Assembly: GCA_025450315.1 (NCBI GenBank)
Contig: JANWHQ010000085.1
Span: 1-64,000 of the forward strand
Length of the DNA: 64,000 nucleotides
Origin: Caulobacteraceae bacterium
GTDB lineage: Bacteria; Pseudomonadota; Alphaproteobacteria; Caulobacterales; Caulobacteraceae
Direction of reading: 5' to 3'
In this document: piece after piece, positions 35,140 through 42,456 of the stretch
Position numbering within the stretch: the first letter of the stretch is position 1
Layout: the number at the start of each line of letters is the position of its first letter
The notes under the pieces: model-generated
Told to the model about the DNA's origin: nothing
Seen by the model: the letters and a program-made list of their open reading frames with translations, nothing else
The model's database searches: none
Position numbers and translations under genes: made by a program

Positions 35140-36165
35140 TTAGCGCGGCGTGTCCGGCTCCTGCATGGATTGGCCGTTCAGGCTCCGCCGTACGGCGGCC
35201 GACGCCGGATAGGCGATGCGCCGCGCGTCGGCGATCGAACCAAGCGGCCGATTTTCGCGCAACGTCCGCCAGGGCGAGAAGGCGAGGCCCTCGACATAGG
35301 CCGCCTGGCCGTCCTGGTCGATGTCCTGGGCCGGGATCTCCAGCCGGGCGACGGGCCGGAACGGGGACACGGCTTCCTCCCACCGTTCGGTGGCGCGGTC
35401 GATCGGCGTCACGCTGTCATCGACGAAAAGCTGCGCCTCGAGCAGGAAGCTGGTCGGTCCGGCGGCGAGCCGCTTGCGCAGATCCTCCGCCAGATAGTTC
35501 GGCGAAGCCCCCGGCGGCTCCGTAACCAATGGCGTCTCCGCGATCAGCCGGAATTTGGCGACGAGATCGCCCAGGGCATAGGGCAGGGTGCTCGAATAGC
35601 GTGCGGACAGCAGGCTGTCTTCGGCGCGCGCCATTTCCTGTAGGATCTGCGTCGAGCGCAGGTGCACCGCCATGAACCGCGTCTCTTCCACGTCCGAGGA
35701 GATGGCCGCCATGTCCCGCGCATTGTCGACGAAGAAAATGTCGCTGTTCTGGAAGATCAGATCGGCGGTGGAGGCCAGCGGGTTGTCGGTCGCGAGCGTC
35801 GCGCCGGCGACGCCGAACAGCTTCAGGGCGAAGCCGAGGGTGTTGTTCTTCTGATCGGGCGTGTCCGGCGGCGCATCGCTCGACCAGCGCATCCAGACCG
35901 AATATGGGCCGCCCGCCCAGAGCCCGACGCGGAGGGCCGCGGGACAGTCCCTGTCGACGGTCAGCCGGCCCTTGGCGGCGCCATGCTGCTTGCGGAAAAC
36001 CGCCCTTTCGGCCGGCTTCTCACCTTGGGCGATGCGGACCTTCTGAAAATCGTCGATGAAGGACGCGCGAATGTCCTCGATGGGTTCGATGACCGAGCGG
36101 GGCGGCGTCTTGTCGGCCGGCGCATCGGCGGCGGCTGGTTTCCCACGGCGAGCGACACGGCTCAC
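35140..36165 (-). CDS. Catalase-like heme protein, 341 aa
   Basis: Short catalase-family protein: RKQHGAAKGRLTVDRD near 58 contains the likely distal His, SVWMRWSSDAPPDTPDQKNNTLGFALKLFGV near 88 and LIFQNSDIFFVDNARDMA near 135 are catalase-core blocks, and SARYSSTLPYALGDLVAKFR near 187 holds Arg/Tyr residues. The end LGSIADARRIAYPASAAVRRSLN is typical of this mini-catalase group. GTG start with AGGGAG upstream. Its position 34 bases before lodA suggests it removes the H2O2 made by the oxidase, as protection for the producer. Confidence 0.86.
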   Translation of the reverse strand: MSRVARRGKPAAADAPADKTPPRSVIEPIEDIRASFIDDFQKVRIAQGEKPAERAVFRKQHGAAKGRLTVDRDCPAALRVGLWAGGPYSVWMRWSSDAPPDTPDQKNNTLGFALKLFGVAGATLATDNPLASTADLIFQNSDIFFVDNARDMAAISSDVEETRFMAVHLRSTQILQEMARAEDSLLSARYSSTLPYALGDLVAKFRLIAETPLVTEPPGASPNYLAEDLRKRLAAGPTSFLLEAQLFVDDSVTPIDRATERWEEAVSPFRPVARLEIPAQDIDQDGQAAYVEGLAFSPWRTLRENRPLGSIADARRIAYPASAAVRRSLNGQSMQEPDTPR

Positions 36166-36223
36166 GATCGTCTCCCTGGCTGCATGACATCGTCGCGCCA
36201 GCGCAGCGCGGCCCGGATAAAGT

Positions 36224-36436
36224 TCAGCCGTCGCCCCTGAGCGGGGCGTCGGGGTCCTCCACCAGCACGACCCAATAGCGCCTCTGCTGGGCGAAGCCGC
36301 CGAACTGCATGCCCCAGTCCGCGACCTTCGAGACCGTGAAGTCCTTGCCGGGCGTGGGCTGGATCTTGTCGTGGGCGACCTTGATGGCGGCCTCCAAGGT
36401 CTGCGCGACTCCCGAATACTGCCTTGCCGCCATCAT
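36224..36436 (-). CDS. Small alpha/beta protein (dodecin-like pattern), 70 aa
   Basis: A short helix LEAAIKVAHDKI, a strand FTVSKVADWGMQFGG and a strand YWVVLVED give a beta-helix-beta-beta order like dodecins, but the usual Trp/Gln flavin positions cannot be aligned with confidence. Two adjacent ATGs; the second gives better spacing from GGGAGGAG. It lies 58 bases before the catalase-like gene and could be the first gene of the lod operon. Confidence 0.6.
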   Translation of the reverse strand: MMAARQYSGVAQTLEAAIKVAHDKIQPTPGKDFTVSKVADWGMQFGGFAQQRRYWVVLVEDPDAPLRGDG

Positions 36437-36491
36437 CTCCTCCCACGATCCGAAATCGCCGGGCGCCTCCGGGGCGCGACCCCCGCGCCGG

Positions 36492-36842
36492 TCACCGGTC
36501 TTTCCTGCAGCGGCCGGGATACAGGAGGACAGCCCAATCCTTTTCGGCCCAGCAGAGGTTGTCGTAGGTCTTGGGTCTCGTCGCTGAAGCCGCCTTGGCG
36601 CACACGGGCGCGAGGTCGTTATGGGGGCAGCGCTTTTGCCCGTCCCCCACGCAGACCCCAGGATGCAGGATCGGCGCGCCGGCGAGCTTGGCCCGGCAGG
36701 CGTTACTGAAGGTCTTGGACCCGGTGGGCTTCACTAGGCCGCAGACCGGCAGGTATTGGTCGGTGCAGACCGGCTGCGCGAGGGTCGCCGTCGCAAGGCC
36801 GGCGGCCATCACCGCCACCGCCGCGATGATTGCTGGCTTGAT
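36492..36842 (-). CDS. Secreted protein with two Kazal-like domains, 116 aa, ATC start
   Basis: Two Cys-rich modules match the Kazal serine-protease-inhibitor pattern: CTDQYLPVCG...TFSNACRAKLAG...GVC and CPHNDLAPVC...TYDNLCWAE...GRC. A full signal peptide (KPAIIAAVAVMAAGLATATLAQ) is obtained only if translation starts at ATC (36842-36840), which has GGGAGG five bases upstream. The first normal starts in frame, GTG at 36818 and ATG at 36809, cut into the signal peptide and lack the basic residue. No ATG, GTG or TTG lies between the upstream stop (36870) and 36818. Probably periplasmic or secreted; inhibitor activity is inferred. Confidence 0.75.
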   Translation of the reverse strand: MKPAIIAAVAVMAAGLATATLAQPVCTDQYLPVCGLVKPTGSKTFSNACRAKLAGAPILHPGVCVGDGQKRCPHNDLAPVCAKAASATRPKTYDNLCWAEKDWAVLLYPGRCRKDR

Positions 36843-37060
36843 TGGAACCTCCCGGAACCGAGGCGTGGATCACCACCCCGAATTGTCACCGATGGCGCCA
36901 TTAACCTTGGCGAGAGTCAATCTGGAGGATCGGCGTTCTGCGGGTCCGGCCAGGCGCGCAGGAGATGGTCGGCGCCGCCAGACGGTCTGCGAGCCAGAAT
37001 CACGGAATCGCCGGCGCCTGGCCTGCGCGGGTCATGACAGAGAACGCTGCGCGGGAAGGT

Positions 37061-37150
37061 TGGCGGTGAGAGAGGGATTCGAACCCTCGATAGGCTTTCA
37101 CCTATACACGCGTTCCAGGCGTGCGCCTTCAACCACTCGGCCACCTCACC
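37061..37150 (-). tRNA. tRNA-Ser (anticodon GGA)
   Basis: Read on the minus strand from 37150, a class II tRNA: acceptor GGTGAGG, anticodon arm with loop CTGGAAC (anticodon GGA) on a CACGC/GCGTG stem, a long variable arm (TATAGG/CCTATC), a TTCGAAT T-loop and an encoded CCA end (37063-37061). Reads UCC/UCU serine codons. Confidence 0.96.
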
Positions 37151-37304
37151 CCGTGCGGGCCTGGGCCCGGCGCGGAAGGCGCGGAATATAGTCAGGCCGG
37201 CCTTGGGGGCAAGCGGCCCCATGCCGCAAGCTCACGGCCTCCGAGTCTGGCGCGGGGCGCGGGCGCGCCTATGTTATGCACCCTGGCATGGAAAGGGTGA
37301 CCCC

Positions 37305-37954
<650 letters not shown>

Positions 37955-37958
<4 letters not shown>

Positions 37959-38296
37959 CACCGGGCGAGATCGACGCCTTCTGCCGGGGCCTGCCGGCGG
38001 CGACCGGCGAGATCCAGTGGGAGACCGATCAGGTCTACAAGGTCGGGGGCAAGATGTTCGCCGTGCTCGGCCCGTCCGGAACCCTGTCGTTCAAGGTCAA
38101 CGACATCGCCTTCGAGATGCTGAACGAAACCGGCCAGACGCGGCCGGCGCCCTATTTGGCCAGAGCCAAGTGGGTGTTCCTGGATGATCTGTCCGGCATG
38201 CCGGGCGAGGATCTGCGGGCCTATCTCAGAGAAGCGCACGCGATCATCGCCGCGCGGCTGAGCCGCAAGCAGCGCGCTGAGCTGGGGATTTCCTGA
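37955..38296 (+). CDS. MmcQ/YjbR-family protein, 113 aa
   Basis: YjbR-like (CyaY-like fold, sometimes called DNA-binding). It starts with a GTG overlapping the msrA stop by four bases, then [66 protein letters not shown] and a helix ending [10 protein letters not shown]. All family blocks are present. Function uncertain; likely cytoplasmic. Confidence 0.9.
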
Positions 38297-38393
38297 GCGT
38301 TCGACGCGCCGAAGGCCTGCCTCGGGCTTGAAACCATGGCCGCAAAGCGGTGAAAATCGGAGGCGCAGTGGCTTAACCCTACCCGAGGCGTCC

Positions 38394-39620
38394 ATGCTCC
38401 ACGCATTGCTGAAACGCTTGATCCGCGTCGGCGACCTCCAGATCCGACTGCCCGGCGGGCGGATCCAGACCTACGGCGACGGGACCGGGCCCAAGCTGGT
38501 CGTCCGCCTGAGCGCCAGGGGCGCGCGCCGGATCGCGGCCGATCCGACCGTGGGCCTCGGCGAGGCCTATATGAACGGCGATCTCGACATCGAGGCCGGC
38601 GACATCTGGGAGCTGCTGAACCTGGCGGGCCGCAACAAGGCCGCGCCCGGCCGGCGGTCGCTGGCCGACCGGCTGCTGAACACCGCGCGCCGCCGGATCG
38701 AGCAGTGGAACGACCGCACCACAGCCCGGCGCAACGTGCACCATCACTACGACCTGTCCTACGACCTCTACCGCCGCTTCCTCGACCGCGACATGCAGTA
38801 TTCCTGCGCCTATTGGCCCAGGCCCGACATGACGCTGGAGGAGGCCCAGGCCGCCAAGAAGACCCACATCGCCGCCAAGCTGCGCCTGGAGCCCGGGCTG
38901 AAGGTGCTCGACATCGGCTGCGGCTGGGGCGGGTTGGCGCTGGAGCTGGGCGCCCGCTATGGCGTGGAGGTGCTGGGCGTCACCCTGTCGGAAGAGCAGC
39001 TGGCGGTCGCCCAGCGCAGGGCGCGGGAGCAGGGCCTGGAGGACAGGGTGCGCTTCAGCCTGACCGATTTCCGCGACGTGCGCGGGCCCTTCGACCGGAT
39101 CGTCTCGGTCGGCATGTTCGAGCATGTGGGCGCGCCCCACTTCCTGGAGTTCTTCCGCGACGTGCAGCGGCTGCTCACCGACGACGGCGTGGCGGTGGTC
39201 CACTCCATCGGCCGGCGCACTCCGCCGGGGATCACCAACGGGTGGATCCGCAAGTACATCTTCCCGGGCGGCTACATTCCCGCCATTTCCGAGACCCTGA
39301 GCGCGGTCGAGGAGACCGGCATGTGGGCAACCGACATCGAAATCCTGCGCCTGCACTACGCCGAGACGCTGAGGCGCTGGCGGCTGAGGTTCTGGAGCGA
39401 GCGCGAGGAGATCAAGCGGCTGTACGACGAGCGCTTCTGCCGGATGTGGGAGTTCTACCTGGCCTGCAGCGAGTACGGCTTCGTCTATGGCGACAACATG
39501 AACTTCCAGCTGCAGCTGGCCAAACGGGTCGACGCCCTGCCGATGAGCCGCGACTACATGGTCGACGAGGAGCGCGCCGGCCCGGCCGCCTCGCGAGCCC
39601 AGATCCAGGCCGCCGAGTGA
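38394..39620 (+). CDS. cfa: Cyclopropane-fatty-acyl-phospholipid synthase, 408 aa
   Basis: SAM-dependent mycolic/cyclopropane synthase family. N-terminal domain of about 110 residues, then NVHHHYDLSYDLYRRFLDRDMQYSCAYW, SAM motif VLDIGCGWGGLALEL, LSEEQLAVAQRRA, VSVGMFEHVG and the C-terminal YVYGDNMNFQLQL-like end. It methylenates unsaturated acyl chains of membrane lipids. The ATG at 38394 has GAGG upstream. DUF885 begins inside its stop. Confidence 0.94.
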   Translation: MLHALLKRLIRVGDLQIRLPGGRIQTYGDGTGPKLVVRLSARGARRIAADPTVGLGEAYMNGDLDIEAGDIWELLNLAGRNKAAPGRRSLADRLLNTARRRIEQWNDRTTARRNVHHHYDLSYDLYRRFLDRDMQYSCAYWPRPDMTLEEAQAAKKTHIAAKLRLEPGLKVLDIGCGWGGLALELGARYGVEVLGVTLSEEQLAVAQRRAREQGLEDRVRFSLTDFRDVRGPFDRIVSVGMFEHVGAPHFLEFFRDVQRLLTDDGVAVVHSIGRRTPPGITNGWIRKYIFPGGYIPAISETLSAVEETGMWATDIEILRLHYAETLRRWRLRFWSEREEIKRLYDERFCRMWEFYLACSEYGFVYGDNMNFQLQLAKRVDALPMSRDYMVDEERAGPAASRAQIQAAE

Positions 39621-41419
39621 ACCCTGCCCGGGGCTGGACCCTGGCCGCCCTGGCACTGGCGCTCCTGGCGCTGGGCGCGCCCCGTCCGGCCGCCGCGGGC
39701 TCCGCCCAGGATCTGCACGCCCTGATCGCCGAGGTCGACGCCTTCGAGCGCGGGCTGGATCCGGTGGAGGCCGGCCGCGACGGCGATCGCGCGGCCCTGA
39801 CCCGCTGGCCCGACGACAGCCTGGCGTCGGAAAAGGCCCAGGCGCTGGCGCTGAAGGCCTTCCAGGCGCGGCTGGCCGCCATCCCCGCCCAGGGCCTGGA
39901 CGACGACGACGCCCTGAACCGCAACGCCTTGGCCTATCTGGTCGCCGACGACCTCGAGGGCCTGTCGTTCGATCCCTCGCGAGAGCCCTTCTCCAGCGAC
40001 TTTCTGCCTTTCGACACCTTCGACTACGCCGCCCGCGGCACGGTGATCCGCAGCCGCGACGACGCCGAGGCCTGGATCTCGCGCCTGAACGCCCTGCCCG
40101 CCTGGTTCGATCGCGAGATGGCCAACGCCCGGCGCGGCATCGCGACCGGCTTCGTCCAGCCCCGGCCGATCGTGGAGACGGTGATCGCCCAGACCCGCCC
40201 GCTCGCCGAGGCGCCGGCCGAAGCAAGCTCGCTGCTCCTGCCCTTCCAGGCCCTGCCGGCCTCGATCCCGGCGGCGGACCAGGCGGCGCTGAAGGCCCGG
40301 GCGCTGCAGATCGTCCGGGACCGGATCATGCCGGCCGAACGCGCCTATCTGGCCCTGCTGGAGAACGAGTACCTGCCCAAGGCCCGGACCAGTCTGGCGG
40401 CCCGCGACCTGCCGGACGGCGAACGCTACTACGCCTGGCTGGTCCACCATCACACGACCACCGACCTCACCCCCGACCAGATCCATGCCCTGGGCGAGAA
40501 GGAGGTGGCCCGCATCCGGCTTCAGATGCAGGCGCTGATCCACGAGACGGGATTCAACGGAAGTTTCGCCGACTTCCTGGCCTTCCTGCGCACCGATCCG
40601 CGCTTCTACGCCAAGAGCCGCGAGGAGCTGCTGGAGAAGGCCGCGGCCATCGACAAGCGCGTCGATGCGGTGCTGCCGGCCTGGTTCGGGACCCTGCCGC
40701 GGCTGACCTTCGGCGTGCTGCCGGTGCCGGCCGCGATGGAGGAGGACTACACCACAGGACGCTACTGGCCGGGCAATCCCCAGCAGGGGATCGCGGCCGG
40801 CTACATGGTCAACACCTCGCATCTGGACCAACGGCCGCTCTACGAGCTGCCGGCCCTGACGCTGCATGAATCCGTGCCCGGACATCACCTGCAGATCGCC
40901 CTCAGCCAGGAGATGAAGGACCTGCCGTGGTTCCGCAAGGAGGCCGACCTCAACGCCTATGTCGAGGGCTGGGGCCTCTATGCCGAGGATCTGGGCGAGG
41001 AGATGGGGATCTATCGCGACCCCTACGAGAGGTTCGGCAAGCTGTCCTACGAGATGTGGCGGGCCTGCCGGCTGGTGGCCGACACCGGGATCCACTGGCT
41101 GCGGTGGACGCGCGAGCAGGCGCGCGCCTGCTTCGTTCAGAACACTGCGCTGTCGCCCAAGAACATCGAGGTCGAGCTGGACCGCTATATCTCCTGGCCC
41201 GGCCAGGCCCTGGCCTACAAGGTGGGCGAGCTGACCCTGAAGCGACTGCGACAGAAGGCCGAGATCGGCCTCGGCCCCGCCTTCGACATCCGCCGCTTCC
41301 ACGACGAGATCCTGCTGTCCGGGCCCCTCCCCCTGGGCCTGTTGGAAGCCCGCGTGGACTATTGGATCGCCGCGCAGGAAACGGCGGCTCAGGCGAAGAC
41401 GCCCGCCTCCCACCAGTAG
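39617..41419 (+). CDS. DUF885-family exported metallohydrolase-like protein, 600 aa
   Basis: GTG start overlapping the cfa stop. Signal peptide about 1-28 (ending AAAG). The family motif LTLHESVPGHHLQIAL near 414 resembles a zinc-binding HExxxxHH of gluzincin-like peptidases, followed about 30 residues later by AYVEGWGLYAEDLGEEMG (Glu ligand). YMVNTSHLDQRPLYELP near 395 is also typical. Probably a periplasmic carboxypeptidase-like enzyme; substrate unknown. It converges on and overlaps the next gene by 31 bases. Confidence 0.92.
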   Translation: MNPARGWTLAALALALLALGAPRPAAAGSAQDLHALIAEVDAFERGLDPVEAGRDGDRAALTRWPDDSLASEKAQALALKAFQARLAAIPAQGLDDDDALNRNALAYLVADDLEGLSFDPSREPFSSDFLPFDTFDYAARGTVIRSRDDAEAWISRLNALPAWFDREMANARRGIATGFVQPRPIVETVIAQTRPLAEAPAEASSLLLPFQALPASIPAADQAALKARALQIVRDRIMPAERAYLALLENEYLPKARTSLAARDLPDGERYYAWLVHHHTTTDLTPDQIHALGEKEVARIRLQMQALIHETGFNGSFADFLAFLRTDPRFYAKSREELLEKAAAIDKRVDAVLPAWFGTLPRLTFGVLPVPAAMEEDYTTGRYWPGNPQQGIAAGYMVNTSHLDQRPLYELPALTLHESVPGHHLQIALSQEMKDLPWFRKEADLNAYVEGWGLYAEDLGEEMGIYRDPYERFGKLSYEMWRACRLVADTGIHWLRWTREQARACFVQNTALSPKNIEVELDRYISWPGQALAYKVGELTLKRLRQKAEIGLGPAFDIRRFHDEILLSGPLPLGLLEARVDYWIAAQETAAQAKTPASHQ

Positions 41420-42441
41420 CGGTCGCTGAACAGCAAGGGCGGGAACTTGCCGGTGAAGAAGCTCTTGTAGACGCCCCGGCGGAACATCAGGGGACGGAGC
41501 GCCTTCAGCCGCGCGTCCTCGATCTGGCCCTCGACGATCATCTCGCGCAGGCGGTGCAGCATGGCCGCCTTGAGGTTGTCGCGTCCGCGCTTGGGCCTCG
41601 GGAACGGCAGGCGCCCGCCATGTTGCTCGACCAGCGGCTGGGCGATGAAGAAGAACGAGCACAGCATCGAGAAGCTGGTCTGCATGTGCCAGAAGGCGAC
41701 CTCTCGCCCCGAGAAGCTGTCGTGGCCGCCGTCGCGCCGGAACACCAGCCGCGCGGGCGGGTCGAGCAGCCCGTCCTTCGGGTAGAGCGGATTGTGCATC
41801 AGGGCCAGGCCCGCGAGTTCGGGGCTCGCCCGGCAGGCCTCCCAGGCGTCGGTCATCATCCCCTTGGCCGTCAGATGACGGATCAGGTGCTGGTCGTGCA
41901 CGATCCGGTCGTAGCCGAACTTCTCCTCGCGGAAGTCGGCGGTCAGCTCGCCCCCCGTCAGGGCGGACTTCAGGCCCTCGCGATAGGCGTCGAACCAGTC
42001 CCGGCTGGCCGCATGGACCAGGAACCCCGAGCCGCCCAGGGCGAAGTCGCCGCCCCGCCAGGCGCCGAACAATCGGTAGGGGTCCATCCGCCAGACGATG
42101 TCGGCGTCCACCGACAGCACCGGCTCGCCCGCGAAATGCCGCTCCAGGATCAGGTGCCTCAGCAGGGTGACCCGGTGCGTGGGGCTCTCGGGCAGGGCCG
42201 CGAAGTGCGGGGATTCGGCCGAGAGCGAGGCCAGCGTGGCCGCGCAGTCCTCGATCAGGATCCTCGACGCCCGCCAATGTTCGACCACCTTGGCCGGGAC
42301 CTTGTCGAATCCCTCGGCGATCAGGACGTAGTACGGCTCCGACAGCCCCGTGTCGGCCAGGGCCTGGAAGGCGTAGTCGAAGGCGTAGGCCTCTTCCAGC
42401 GCCGCCCAGTCCCGCACGATCAGGACGACGGCGATCTTCAT
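41389..42441 (-). CDS. Glycosyltransferase-like (GT-A) protein, 350 aa
   Basis: An N-terminal Rossmann-like strand KIAVVLIVRDW, and VLSVDADIVWRMDP with a DxD motif (Asp112, Asp114), suggest a GT-A nucleotide-sugar transferase. The middle has GYDRIVHDQHLIRHL and SFSGREVAFWHMQTSF, and the end is YWWEAGVFA. No membrane helix. Family not firmly placed; could be a core or surface polysaccharide transferase. Its 3' end overlaps DUF885. Confidence 0.75.
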   Translation of the reverse strand: MKIAVVLIVRDWAALEEAYAFDYAFQALADTGLSEPYYVLIAEGFDKVPAKVVEHWRASRILIEDCAATLASLSAESPHFAALPESPTHRVTLLRHLILERHFAGEPVLSVDADIVWRMDPYRLFGAWRGGDFALGGSGFLVHAASRDWFDAYREGLKSALTGGELTADFREEKFGYDRIVHDQHLIRHLTAKGMMTDAWEACRASPELAGLALMHNPLYPKDGLLDPPARLVFRRDGGHDSFSGREVAFWHMQTSFSMLCSFFFIAQPLVEQHGGRLPFPRPKRGRDNLKAAMLHRLREMIVEGQIEDARLKALRPLMFRRGVYKSFFTGKFPPLLFSDRYWWEAGVFA

Positions 42442-42456
42442 CCGGGAAGGTGCAAG

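Noticed and set aside
37061-37150. tRNA-Ser as an integration site for a mobile element
   Set aside because: No integrase, no direct repeat of the tRNA 3' end and ordinary housekeeping genes follow.
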